Shown: positions 55,250 through 64,000 of the stretch, in pieces | Layout: the number at the start of each line of letters is the position of its first letter | How positions within the stretch are numbered: position 1 is the stretch's first letter | NCBI RefSeq assembly: GCF_004361915.1 | Contig: NZ_SNWP01000013.1 | Location: 169,417 to 233,416 of the forward strand | Source of the DNA: Sediminibacterium goheungense | GTDB taxonomy: Bacteria > Bacteroidota > Bacteroidia > Chitinophagales > Chitinophagaceae | DNA length: 64,000 nucleotides | Direction: 5' to 3' | The notes under the pieces: generated by a model | What the model saw: the letters and a program-made list of their open reading frames with translations, nothing else | What the model was told of the DNA's origin: nothing | The model's database searches: none | Made by a program: the position numbers and the translations under genes

Positions 55250-55322
55250 GTTTGAATAGTTTATAATATCGAAAATATAAAGAATTAGCTCAATATAACT
55301 GAAATCCAGCTTAAAATTTACT

Positions 55323-56045
55323 TTACTTCTTAACTGGTTTGATTTCCAGCAATTCCAGTTCATAAATCAGTGCACTACCAGGCGGTATAATAAAAATTCC
55401 ATTAGCTGGATTTTTCACCCCTTTTTCACCATGTGCCAACGCAGACGGTATATAAATCTGCCATTTTGAACCAACCGGCATTTGTTGAATGGCTTCAGCT
55501 AATCCTGGTATTAACTGACCTGGCAGAATGGTTTGCGGAATTTTATTACTGTAAGTATCCTCAAAAACAGTTCCATCAGCCAATGCTCCTTTTAAGTTTA
55601 CCAAAACGGAATCTGTTCCATTTGGTCTGCCCCCTTGCCCCGATTTTAAGATAAAATAGTGAACACCGTTGGGAAAAATGCCAAGCCCCGGTCTTTGTTT
55701 GATATTTGTAAACAGTTGCTGTTCCAGCTTGAATGCCCTGTCTTTTTGAGTAGCTTGTTGATAAGCTGTAATCAATGGCGAAATGATTGAATCCGCCACT
55801 AATCTTGTTTTATTCTGAAATACATCATCCATTCCTTTGATAAACAAGGCCGGATTATCGATCAGAAAACCCTGATTATTGACCCACTGGGCTAGAAATG
55901 AACCAATAGCATATTGTAGTGAATCTTTAATATTGGAAAGCTTCACTGCAGGAGCTGCAGAATTCGGAGTGGGTTTATTAGTGTTTTTCTGCGCGTAACC
56001 AATAGCCATCATTACGCAAAACACAGATGTAATTATAAGTTTCAT
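55323..56045 (-). CDS. Second periplasmic FKBP-type isomerase
   Basis: A 240-residue paralog of the downstream gene with the same layout: signal peptide (ends GYAQK), helical N domain (IKDSLQYAIGSFLAQWV), and an FKBP domain (ILKSGQGG, DGTVFEDTYSNKIPQ, PGQLIPGLAEAIQQMPVGSK, IPSALAHGEKG). The two are 73 bases apart and probably co-transcribed, an ancestral duplication. Both are likely to assist folding of outer-membrane or secreted proteins. Confidence 0.92.
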   Translation of the reverse strand: MKLIITSVFCVMMAIGYAQKNTNKPTPNSAAPAVKLSNIKDSLQYAIGSFLAQWVNNQGFLIDNPALFIKGMDDVFQNKTRLVADSIISPLITAYQQATQKDRAFKLEQQLFTNIKQRPGLGIFPNGVHYFILKSGQGGRPNGTDSVLVNLKGALADGTVFEDTYSNKIPQTILPGQLIPGLAEAIQQMPVGSKWQIYIPSALAHGEKGVKNPANGIFIIPPGSALIYELELLEIKPVKK

Positions 56046-56130
56046 CCTATATATAAATAATAAGATGACAAGATAAGAAATCCATTGAAGATATCTAAAA
56101 CCGCATACTTAAATTAACAGTTTGTCGCCC

Positions 56131-56883
56131 TTAAAACATATACAAAGGCATATTGGTACGAAAGCAATAAAAACTTACAATAGCCGTACGTGTGGCATCA
56201 TTACCGAACTGCGTTTGTTGTTTTGAAACATCTCCGGTATTGCCTGCTGTAGTTCTTATCAGATGGGCAAATGTGGCACTTTGGTCTGTCCCCTGTCTGT
56301 TCCGATATTGTGGATCACCGGTAACAACCCAACCTGTTCCGCTCAGATCATTCAAATTACCCCAGGAATTATCGTCTGCAGTAAACCATGCTGCCAAAGT
56401 AACCGTATTCGCATTATCCGTTGTTACACCAGTGCGTGTAATTACAGCAGCTGCACTCGACCCGGTTTGCACCTGATCCACATCGAGCTTCCAGGTGTAA
56501 GCCCTGCTCGGAGGACGGAAAACATGCATTACAATCGTATTCCCCCCCGTTCCACTCATACTTATAGAAGGGTTTGCCGTCCATTCACCATTAAAACGAC
56601 ACCAAAACATTCTTGCTGAAACATTACCGGTTCCTGTCAATGCAGGCAACTCATTCCAATCTTGCCCACCCGTAGCACTTATACTAAAAGTTATGTTTGA
56701 AGCCCTTCGCTGTCCGATTAACAATACCAGATCGCCATCTTCCATATTAGCTGGAGGTGCAACTGCAGGAGTTGCACTATTAAGCGACCCATTATCAGCT
56801 GGGTTTGAATTACTATCGAAATATTCTATCTGACCAAACCCGAAAAAAGGAAGAACCAAGAAAAGAAATATTGTTTTTTTCAT
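56131..56883 (-). CDS. Exported paralog 1 of the surface locus
   Basis: A 250-residue secreted protein of unknown function, one of three close paralogs. After a signal peptide (ends GFGQ) comes a beta-rich domain with the shared blocks PPANMEDGDLVLLIGQRRAS, ATGGQDWNELPALTG, FWCRFNGEWTANPS, VMHVFRPPSRAYTW and AAWFTADDNSWG, ending ATRTAIVSFYCFRTNMPLYM. No sorting domain or lipobox is visible. Such beta domains resemble lectin-like or structural proteins, but this is not settled. Confidence 0.82.
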   Translation of the reverse strand: MKKTIFLFLVLPFFGFGQIEYFDSNSNPADNGSLNSATPAVAPPANMEDGDLVLLIGQRRASNITFSISATGGQDWNELPALTGTGNVSARMFWCRFNGEWTANPSISMSGTGGNTIVMHVFRPPSRAYTWKLDVDQVQTGSSAAAVITRTGVTTDNANTVTLAAWFTADDNSWGNLNDLSGTGWVVTGDPQYRNRQGTDQSATFAHLIRTTAGNTGDVSKQQTQFGNDATRTAIVSFYCFRTNMPLYMF

Positions 56884-57085
56884 GCAGTAGTTTTAAATCT
56901 TACGACTACATGCACAGGGTAATAATTTTTAGTAAAACTTATATCATGCTCATGATGATAAAGGAGATTGAATTTTTATAAACACTAACAACGAAAGTAT
57001 AGTCAACCGATTAGAGGATCGTTAGTAATAAATTAAAATTGCATTAGGAATAAATAACGTTAAAAACATTAAATCCATGCAAACT

Positions 57086-57856
57086 TTACTCGAGAAGAAA
57101 TGCAGACATATTGGTGCGAAAGGGATAAAAACTCATGATGGCTGTTCTGGAGTTATCGGTCTGATTGGTTGCTTGCCGCTTGGAAACATTTCCTGTACTA
57201 CCACTTACTGTAAAAATACGATAGGCAAACGTACAACTCATATCGGGGTCAATAGGATTTCTATACTGCGAAGAACCGGGTGTTGACCAGCCGGCGGTTA
57301 ACTGATCCCAGGTATTATCATCCGCCGTAAACCATGCAGCAAATACAAGTGTAGTGTTTTGGGTATTTGTGATTGCATTAATTGTTGCGGTACGGGTAGT
57401 AGGTGCTCCGATTGTCTGCCCTACATCCATTGCCCATGAGTAGGTTCTGGCAGAAGGCCTGAAGACATGCATAACAGCGGTGTTGATTGATGCACCGCCC
57501 ATTTCAATCGATGGGTCGCCTGTCCATGTGCCATTAAACCTGCACCAGAATATCCTTGGTGATATATCTGCCACACCTGTAAGAACAGGCAATGAATTCC
57601 AGTTTTGTCCACCGGTATTACTAATTGTCAGTGTTTGGTTACTTATTCTTCTTACTCCTGTAAATATAACCAGATCCCCATCGCGCATATTGGCAGGTGG
57701 AGTTACTGCTGCGGGGTTATTGGCTGCATTCGTATTGCTATTATCAGCGTGAACCGATGCACTGGCGAAATAGGTGATTTGTGCTTTTGTTGCAAGTGGG
57801 AAAAAAATAAATATAAAAATAAACGCTCTGATAAGGAATAATTTTAGCACCTGCAA
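57086..57856 (-). CDS. Exported paralog 2 of the surface locus
   Basis: Paralog of the genes at 56131 and 57915, about 255 residues, with the same blocks (PPANMRDGDLVIFTGVRRIS, TGGQNWNSLPVLTG, FWCRFNGTWTGDPS, VMHVFRPSARTYSW, AAWFTADDNTWD) and ending TAIMSFYPFRTNMSAFLLE. No ATG lies before the signal peptide: the start must be TTG at 57856 or GTG at 57850. The palindrome AGCACCTGCAAGGTGCT at 57846-57862 covers both. Export is through Sec; final location unknown. Confidence 0.78.
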   Translation of the reverse strand: MQVLKLFLIRAFIFIFIFFPLATKAQITYFASASVHADNSNTNAANNPAAVTPPANMRDGDLVIFTGVRRISNQTLTISNTGGQNWNSLPVLTGVADISPRIFWCRFNGTWTGDPSIEMGGASINTAVMHVFRPSARTYSWAMDVGQTIGAPTTRTATINAITNTQNTTLVFAAWFTADDNTWDQLTAGWSTPGSSQYRNPIDPDMSCTFAYRIFTVSGSTGNVSKRQATNQTDNSRTAIMSFYPFRTNMSAFLLE

Positions 57857-57914
57857 GGTGCTATCATACCATTAGAGCATGATTAGAATAAAATTATTTT
57901 CAGATTAGATTCAA

Positions 57915-58691
57915 TTATTCCAACACGTATGCAGACATATTCGTACGATAAGGATAAAAAGTTACAATAGCAGATCGGGTTGGATCGGGGCCACTAGAAG
58001 TTTGGGTCTTCGAAACATCACCGGTTGCTCCTGCAGTGGTACGAATCTGATGGGCGAAAGTACAACTCTGAGAATTACCTGCTTGTGTATTCCGGTACTG
58101 ACCACTTCCGGTTGTGGTCCACCCTGCCGAAGGAGTGCCCCACTGATTAACATCAGCGGTAAACCATGCAGCCAAGGTTACAGTAGAACCATTAGTAGTG
58201 GTAACACCCGTTCGGGTAATGGTGGCTGCAGATGCATGTGCAGTAGTAGCCTGAGCTACATCTACGGCCCAGGAGTAGTTTCGGCCTGGCGGTCGAAAAA
58301 CATGCATAACAACTGTATTAGCTGACGCTGCAGTCATTGCTACGGAAGGGTTTGCAGTCCATGTTCCATTAAACCTACACCAGAATATTCTCGGCGAAAC
58401 ATTTGTTGTACCAGTCAATACCGGCAATGCATTCCATGTTTGCCCCCCTGTTGCACTTATGGTAAGTGTAATATTTGATGCCCTCCTCTGCCCCACCAAA
58501 ATCACTAAATCTCCTTGCAGCATTGATCCCGGAGGAGTAACAGTAACAGTAGCTGATGCAAGAGCTGCATTGTCTGCAGGATTTGATGAACTATTGAAAT
58601 AAGTTATTTGTCCACTTGCTGAATTGGATAAAAAAAACATTGTGCAGGTTATATATATGCACAATGATTTGGGAGACAATAGTAGTTTCAC
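57915..58691 (-). CDS. Exported paralog 3 of the surface locus
   Basis: A 258-residue paralog with a signal peptide (ends ASGQ) and the shared blocks PPGSMLQGDLVILVGQRRAS, ATGGQTWNALPVLTG, FWCRFNGTWTANPS, VMHVFRPPGRNYSW and AAWFTADVNQWG, ending TRSAIVTFYPYRTNMSAYVLE. The gene is separated by 58 bases from paralog 2 and by 127 from the fourth gene. Conservation of all blocks in each copy suggests functional paralogs rather than decaying duplicates. Confidence 0.82.
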   Translation of the reverse strand: MKLLLSPKSLCIYITCTMFFLSNSASGQITYFNSSSNPADNAALASATVTVTPPGSMLQGDLVILVGQRRASNITLTISATGGQTWNALPVLTGTTNVSPRIFWCRFNGTWTANPSVAMTAASANTVVMHVFRPPGRNYSWAVDVAQATTAHASAATITRTGVTTTNGSTVTLAAWFTADVNQWGTPSAGWTTTGSGQYRNTQAGNSQSCTFAHQIRTTAGATGDVSKTQTSSGPDPTRSAIVTFYPYRTNMSAYVLE

Positions 58692-58818
58692 TTTTGCCAG
58701 GTTTAGTCAATGTAATATTGACGCACAGACATTAAATGGACATTAGACTCAGATTAGAATAAGATTAGATTTTAATTAGTGATGTGAAGTGAAAATTATC
58801 TACTGAATTGAATACTCC

Positions 58819-59586
58819 TTAATTCTCCAGTAACGAAGGGGGCATATCTCGTTTTACCCAGTCAACTTCTGCACCCATCACGACCCAGGTTGTACTCGCA
58901 TTGGTAAAAGTGATAGGACCTGCTGTAGTTAATCCACCATTCCGTGTTGCTGCAGAAAAGTTTCTGGCGGGGGCGTTTCTGCCAAGATCACCCACTTCAG
59001 TAAATCCTGTCGGTGGTGTTGAGTTAGTATTACCTGTAAACAATCCCGCCCAGGCAACAATATAACCACTTCGCGGACGCAAAACATTATCGAAAGTTAT
59101 AGTAGCATTGGCAGAGGTTGTACCAGTTGTTGATATTTTTGTCTGAATCAATGGGTCACTGCTAAATCTATTTGTATTGGCACAAGAAAAAATGGACATA
59201 TTAATACCATCCGGTCCATCAGTAGTACAGTTAAAAGTTACTATTGACGCGCTAACTGTAGCAGGTACCCTTGCCCAGAAAATATAATAGCCTGCCCCGG
59301 AAACAATCTGAGCAGCATCTAAGGTCCAGGTAAGTGTAGTACCTGTATTGGTAATGGTCGGATTGGTTTGCACAGTTCCTGTAGCCACCACAAATACTAC
59401 CAATATTGAACCAGCAGTGGGGGTAAATGAACCGAAGCTATATGTAGTACCATCTGTATTACTGTTGACACTGGTTGCTGGACTGGTTATTGTCACCTGA
59501 CTAACAGCTTGTTTAGAAACAAGGAAAAACAGGCTGAGCATAATCCATATTATCTTTATTTGCCCTACCCTTTTTAAAAAAAACAT
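58819..59586 (-). CDS. Exported protein 4 of the surface locus
   Basis: A 255-residue secreted protein, more distant from the three paralogs but similar in size, composition and position. A signal peptide (QAVSQ; start at 59586 or the ATG at 59541) is followed by a Thr/Ser/Asn/Gly-rich beta domain (GSFTPTAGSILVVFVVATGT, DGPDGINMSIFSCANTNRFS, VAWAGLFTGNT) and ends DMPPSLLEN. It is immediately downstream of the giant repeat protein and may share its transcript. Confidence 0.75.
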   Translation of the reverse strand: MFFLKRVGQIKIIWIMLSLFFLVSKQAVSQVTITSPATSVNSNTDGTTYSFGSFTPTAGSILVVFVVATGTVQTNPTITNTGTTLTWTLDAAQIVSGAGYYIFWARVPATVSASIVTFNCTTDGPDGINMSIFSCANTNRFSSDPLIQTKISTTGTTSANATITFDNVLRPRSGYIVAWAGLFTGNTNSTPPTGFTEVGDLGRNAPARNFSAATRNGGLTTAGPITFTNASTTWVVMGAEVDWVKRDMPPSLLEN

Positions 59587-59689
59587 CGCGCCATTAGGTT
59601 TTATATACTGAAAATTTACCTGAACAAAAAATGATAGAAAAAGATGATGTTATCAGCAACCAATCATCTCATTCATCAAATCGTCTGAT

Positions 59690-59752
59690 TAGAATAAAAT
59701 TAGAATAAAATTAGAATAAGATTAAAATAAGATTAGAATTTAATCAGGATTT
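59690..59752. repeat. TTAGAATAAAA tandem words in the surface locus
   Basis: The motif GATTAGAATAAAAT is repeated about five times with small changes, between the giant gene and exported gene 4. Single or double copies (GATTAGAATAA) recur before paralog 3 (58745-58780) and paralog 2 (57880-57905), so it marks the upstream region of each exported gene. Confidence 0.65.
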
Positions 59753-59837
59753 AACGTAGCGGCTATATAGAATATTAAACAAAAAGACCCTCATATTATT
59801 GTTATGAGGGCCTATACGTATATGAAAATTATTCTTC

Positions 59838-62800
59838 TTAGTTCACATTATCTGTTCTGGAAACCAGATCCCAACGGCTATCATTTGTATTATAAATAAA
59901 GCCAAGATACATAGTTGAGTTCACTACAGTGGTAGTAGGGAAAGGTATATCTGTACTAGCCCGGAAACCACCTGCAGCATTGGTAAATGTGAGCGCCCTT
60001 GCTGTACCATTATCCTGTATTCTGATAATCAGCGTTTGTCCCTGTGTAGGTGTACCAGATGGAACAGCAAATGTTAATGCACCAGTTGCGCCTTCCACAA
60101 TGTAGATATCCGTATTATCACTCGCTATGGTCAAAGATCCGGTAACACCTCCGGTAACAGCTCTTTTGGTGATTCGTTTATTGGTAAAGGTTTCTGTACC
60201 TGCCAGTGTAGCTACTGTACCGGTTGTGGGCAATGTGATATCGGTAGCAGCGGTTGTATTTAAAATCACAGCATCTCCCCCTACTGTAGAGAATGCACCT
60301 GATAAATTCACATTACCGGCTACCGTAATGGTATTCGATCCGTTATTCACACCTGTACCTCCGTAAGTAGCTCCGATCACAGTACCGTTCCAGACACCCG
60401 TTGCTATGGTTCCCACAGATGTCAACGAAGAAGAAACGACGTTAGCTGCAAGTGTTGTTCCGGTAAGTGTTCCTGCTGGTGCTATCACAGCAGCAGTTGA
60501 GGCCGCTGTAATCAAACCTTTGGCATTCACCGTAAATGTTGGGATTGCCGTAGAAGAACCAAATGAACCCACATTCGCATTCACAGTAGCCAGAGTAGTA
60601 GCCAGATTACCAGCTGTAGTAGTAATATCACCTGTTAACGCAGGGAACTGACCAGCAGCTAACGTACCTGTGAGGGAAGATGTAGATATATTGGTAATGG
60701 TATTCACCGCACCACTAATGGTTTTGTTGGTCAATGTTTCAGTACCTGCGAGTGTAGCCAATGTACCCGTTGTTGGCAGGGTAACGTTGGTAACGCCTGA
60801 TGTTGTCAATGTTAATGCATTGGCCCCTGAAGTAGTAAATGAAGCTGCTGTATTAATGTTACCTCCAAGCGTTATGGTATTAGAACCATTATTAACACCA
60901 GTACCGCCATATGTTGGTCCAATTACAGTTCCATTCCATACACCAGCTGTAATAGTTCCTACAGAAGTTAAAGATGAAGAAACCACATTCGCTGCCAGTG
61001 TAGTTCCTGTTAGTGAACCAGCCGATACAGATACTGATAAAGAAGTTGTACTTACCGCTGTAATCAGGCCCTTACCATTTACTGTGATGATTGGAATAGT
61101 GGTACTGTTACCAAATGTACCTACGTTGCTGTTGACAGTTGCCAATGTAGTCGCCAGGTTACCTGCTGAAGTGGTGATATCACCCGTTAATGCAGGGAAC
61201 TGACCAGCTGCCAGCGTTCCGGTTAATGAACTGGTGGCAATATTTGTAATCGTATTTGAAGCACCACTGATGGTTTTTCCTGTCAATGTTTCTGTACCGG
61301 TTAAGGTAGCCAGTGTACCAGCGGTAGGCAGGGTAACATTGGTAATACCTGTTGTAGCAAGTGTAAGCGCGTTGGCTCCTGTTGTTGCAAAGTTACCCGC
61401 AATAGTAATGGTTCTGCCGGCATTGTTTACACCTGTACCACCATAGGTAGAGTTCACAACAGTACCATTCCATGTACCGGTAGTAATCGTACCTACAGAT
61501 GTTAGAGATGAACTTACCACATTCGCTGCCAGCGTGGTACCGGTAAGAGAACTTGCAGCTACTGATACACTAACCGTAGCTGTTGTAACAGCCGTTACCA
61601 AACCTTTACCGTTTACCGTAATTACTGGTATAGTGGTAGTATTACCGAAAGTACCCACATTACTGTTTACGGTTGCCAATGTAGTCGCCAGGTTACCAGC
61701 AGAAGTAGTAATATCACCTGTTAATGCCGGGAACCTCGCCGCTGCCAGTGTACCCGTAACATTGGACCCAGAGAGATTCACAGCATTCGCAGTAATCTGC
61801 TGACCCGTTAAAGAAAGGTAGTTCTCACCAGTTACAGATATATCACCCGTATTTGTACCGGTTAAATTAGAACCTGATATCGTTCCACTCGCATTCACTG
61901 AACTTGGCGTAATATTACCCAACGACAGACTGATTGTACCACTGGTAGTTATCGGAGAACCGGACACACCTATACCATTGGCTCCGCTGACTGTTACAGA
62001 TGTTACCGTTCCGGTTCCACCGCCACCGGTTGTACTCAAAATACCTCCTGCCAACGATAATCCTGATCCTATACTTATCTGTTCCACATTTCCATTACCG
62101 GCCGTACTTCGTCCCAATAAAGTAGTTGTACTGATCTGTTGGAAATTACCAAACGTGACAGTATTCGGTGATAAAGAAGCTCCGGTAATATTTGTCAGCG
62201 TATTATTTGAAGCGTTAATCGTTTTATTTGTGAATGTTTCTGTTCTTGTAAGTGTCGCAAGCGTTCCGGATTCTGGTAATACCACACTGGTTAATCCGCT
62301 TGGGAAATTGAACAACTCATCCCACCTGTTCAGCCTTTGCAGATATGGATCCAGCATAAGGCTGGTATCTGCAATTTTAGCAAACACAGGATTGAACCAT
62401 TCATTGAAGAGTGAATCTCTGTCTTTATATTTTACAACCGTACCATATCGTGCATAACCTGTTCTCGGTAATTCTGCAGCAAGTTCTGGTCCGTTTAACA
62501 TCAAAGCAGTATCAGATACCTTCACGCGATTGGTAAATTGAATCGTATCTGCAATATTGAACTTACGCATAATTACACTATCCATTCTTGCCCTGGTACC
62601 AACAATACTGGTATCAATTTTAAGTGCCACAGCTGCAGATCCATTATAAATTGTACTTGTTAGATTATTCGCCAACAAACCATTCGACACACTCAATGCA
62701 TTGTTTAAAGCTCCACTTAAGGTAGTAGCACTTACCGTTCCCGTAGCATTCACATTGTTGAAATTACCGGTTGTAGCACTTACCGTAGTTATAGTAGCAG

Positions 62801-64000
62801 TACCTGTAATATTGGCGTTAGTAAGGTTTGCCGTTGTTGCACTTACAGTTGTACCCTGTATAGTACCCGATACAGCCAGTGTAGTTAACCCGGTAATAGC
62901 GCTGGTATTAATCGTAGAGAAACTACCATTCGTAGCACTAACCGTACCTGCCTGCAGCGTATTGGTAATACTCAGGTTCGTAAGTCCTGAAAGATTGGTA
63001 ATAGTTGCATTCGTTATCGTTGCTGTTGTAGCCGTAATAGCAGCAATATTTGCCAGATTCGTAATACTGTTTTGCGTACCCGTACTTAGAGAAGCACTTA
63101 ATATTCCCGCAGAAATCGTTCCAGTAGTACTAATAGTGGTAAAGTTTCCGGTTGTAGCGCTGACTGTTCCTGCAGTTACTGTACCACTGATATTGATACT
63201 TGTTAAACCAGTCAGGTTCGTGATATTGGCATTTGTAAAGTTTGCATTTGTTGCGGTGATTGAACTTACATTCGCCAGATTCGTAATTGAGTTCTGCGCA
63301 CTTGTACTTAATGATCCACTTAAGGTCGCTGCACTGATCGTGCCTGTTGCAGTGATGTTCTGGATATTCGCCAGGTTCGTGATCGTAGCCTGTGTACCAG
63401 CGTTAAGTGTTGCACTGATCGTTCCACCTACGATATTACCTGTTACAGTGATATTGCTGAACGTACCACTCGTACTGTTTACTACTGTTGCATTCAAGGT
63501 GCCTACCTGAGCTGTACCTGTGATGCTTAAGTTGGTAAGACCAGTCAGGTTCGTAATATTCGCTGTAGTCAGGTTCGCTGTCGTAGCAGTAATCGTACTG
63601 ATGTTCGCTAAGTTCGTAATTGAGTTCTGCGCTGATGTTGACAGACTACCACTCAAAGTTCCTGCACTGATCGTACCGGTTGCAGTGATGTTCTGGATAT
63701 TCGCCAGGTTCGTGATTGTATTCTGTGTACCAGCGTTCAAAGTAGCACTGATCGTACCACCTACGATATTACCCGTTACAGTGATATTGCTGAACGTACC
63801 ACTTGTACTGTTTACTGCTGTTGCACTTAAAGTACCTACCTGCGCAGTACCTGTAATACTTAAGTTAGTAAGACCAGTTAAGTTCGTGATATTAGCCGTA
63901 GTCAGGTTCGCTGTTGTAGCTGTGATCGTACTGATGTTCGCTAAGTTCGTAATTGAGTTCTGCGCTGATGCTGACAGACTACCACTCAAAGTTCCTGCAC
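59838..64000 (-). CDS. Giant repeat surface protein (5' partial)
   Basis: At least 1387 residues; the frame is open at the window edge, so the N-terminus is missing. The N-terminal visible part (to about residue 430) is 111-residue beta repeats rich in Thr/Ser/Asn/Ile (SITNLANISTITATTANLTT, TGTAQVGTLSATAVNST). A unique segment (MRKFNIADTIQFTNRVKV and on) follows, then about three 178-183-residue repeats with ALTGDITTSAGNLATTLATV, TWNGTVVNSTYGGTGVNN and LPTTGTLATLAGTETLTNKT. These YGGTG and TLATL blocks resemble phage tail-fibre and beta-helical adhesin repeats. The end (DNTDIYIVEGATGALTFAVP, NTNDSRWDLVSRTDNVN) looks like a carbohydrate-binding or trimerisation tip. No T9SS sorting domain. Confidence 0.85.
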   Translation of the reverse strand, partial: AGTLSGSLSASAQNSITNLANISTITATTANLTTANITNLTGLTNLSITGTAQVGTLSATAVNSTSGTFSNITVTGNIVGGTISATLNAGTQNTITNLANIQNITATGTISAGTLSGSLSTSAQNSITNLANISTITATTANLTTANITNLTGLTNLSITGTAQVGTLNATVVNSTSGTFSNITVTGNIVGGTISATLNAGTQATITNLANIQNITATGTISAATLSGSLSTSAQNSITNLANVSSITATNANFTNANITNLTGLTSINISGTVTAGTVSATTGNFTTISTTGTISAGILSASLSTGTQNSITNLANIAAITATTATITNATITNLSGLTNLSITNTLQAGTVSATNGSFSTINTSAITGLTTLAVSGTIQGTTVSATTANLTNANITGTATITTVSATTGNFNNVNATGTVSATTLSGALNNALSVSNGLLANNLTSTIYNGSAAVALKIDTSIVGTRARMDSVIMRKFNIADTIQFTNRVKVSDTALMLNGPELAAELPRTGYARYGTVVKYKDRDSLFNEWFNPVFAKIADTSLMLDPYLQRLNRWDELFNFPSGLTSVVLPESGTLATLTRTETFTNKTINASNNTLTNITGASLSPNTVTFGNFQQISTTTLLGRSTAGNGNVEQISIGSGLSLAGGILSTTGGGGTGTVTSVTVSGANGIGVSGSPITTSGTISLSLGNITPSSVNASGTISGSNLTGTNTGDISVTGENYLSLTGQQITANAVNLSGSNVTGTLAAARFPALTGDITTSAGNLATTLATVNSNVGTFGNTTTIPVITVNGKGLVTAVTTATVSVSVAASSLTGTTLAANVVSSSLTSVGTITTGTWNGTVVNSTYGGTGVNNAGRTITIAGNFATTGANALTLATTGITNVTLPTAGTLATLTGTETLTGKTISGASNTITNIATSSLTGTLAAGQFPALTGDITTSAGNLATTLATVNSNVGTFGNSTTIPIITVNGKGLITAVSTTSLSVSVSAGSLTGTTLAANVVSSSLTSVGTITAGVWNGTVIGPTYGGTGVNNGSNTITLGGNINTAASFTTSGANALTLTTSGVTNVTLPTTGTLATLAGTETLTNKTISGAVNTITNISTSSLTGTLAAGQFPALTGDITTTAGNLATTLATVNANVGSFGSSTAIPTFTVNAKGLITAASTAAVIAPAGTLTGTTLAANVVSSSLTSVGTIATGVWNGTVIGATYGGTGVNNGSNTITVAGNVNLSGAFSTVGGDAVILNTTAATDITLPTTGTVATLAGTETFTNKRITKRAVTGGVTGSLTIASDNTDIYIVEGATGALTFAVPSGTPTQGQTLIIRIQDNGTARALTFTNAAGGFRASTDIPFPTTTVVNSTMYLGFIYNTNDSRWDLVSRTDNVN
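62960..64000 (-). repeat. 333-bp tandem repeats in the giant gene
   Basis: The DNA repeats nearly exactly with a 333-bp period, which equals 111 codons: CTGATGTTCGCTAAGTTCGT begins at both 63598 and 63931. The most upstream copies are almost identical and those nearer 62960 diverge, so copies near the window edge were duplicated recently or are homogenised. Confidence 0.85.

Noticed and set aside
62701..63510. A 269-residue plus-strand frame, and others at 60670-61803, opposite the giant gene
   Set aside because: Their Val/Ala/Pro-rich repeats simply mirror the Thr/Asn repeats of the giant protein; the minus strand has the real structure and continues through the whole region.

Overview
The window looks like chromosomal DNA of a Bacteroidota bacterium, most likely of the Chitinophagaceae or a close relative. 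The reasons are a type IX secretion (T9SS) C-terminal sorting domain, the bamD-rpoZ-coaBC-DUF4835-DUF4296 cluster typical of the phylum, DUF6326 and DUF5117/4953-type proteins, 3-oxoacid CoA-transferase, many secreted proteins whose signal peptides end in AQ, and TAnnTTTG-type -7 promoter boxes a short way before several start codons. No rRNA, tRNA, CRISPR array, transposase or integrase was recognised.

Layout. 1-11650 is mostly metabolic and household genes: the end of a GlcD-like FAD oxidase, a small outer-membrane protein, a LOG-family hydrolase, a sodium:solute symporter, an isocitrate dehydrogenase with a C-terminal extension and two small downstream genes, a divergent LysR regulator with a palindrome at its start codon, an operon of O-methyltransferase, glucosaminidase/LysM protein and hpt, and a YfbK-type vWA protein. 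11740-24000 holds grpE-dnaJ, an RlmI-like methyltransferase, an orphan T9SS sorting domain, a peroxiredoxin, scoA-scoB, the bamD-rpoZ-coaBC-DUF4835-DUF4296 cluster and rpsA. 24100-26950 is an AT-rich accessory stretch with an endonuclease-family protein, a broken outer-membrane gene and small membrane proteins. 26954-35871 carries secreted hydrolases and peptidases (MetX-like, DUF5117 metalloprotease, M61), a CBS protein, a thioredoxin-fold protein and an HI0933 flavoprotein.

35925-49215 is the S10-spc ribosomal protein cluster on the minus strand (rpsJ to secY and map). It is cut off from fusA by a plus-strand O-antigen-ligase/TPR gene, lacks rpsL-rpsG upstream and infA-rpmJ-rpsM-rpsK-rpsD-rpoA-rplQ downstream, and is punctuated by terminators. 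After fusA come two periplasmic FKBP isomerases. 56131-64000 is a minus-strand surface locus: four small exported proteins (three clear paralogs) and a very large repeat protein resembling tail fibres or adhesins, whose N-terminus lies outside the window.

The most unusual structure is non-coding. Many intergenic gaps, including those inside the ribosomal operon, are filled by imperfect palindromes whose arms are made of short repeated words (for example TCAATGG, AATTTGAAA, CAGATATCAG, ACAGAGAA). The word differs from site to site, but the architecture is the same, and the elements usually begin at or within a few bases of the upstream stop codon.
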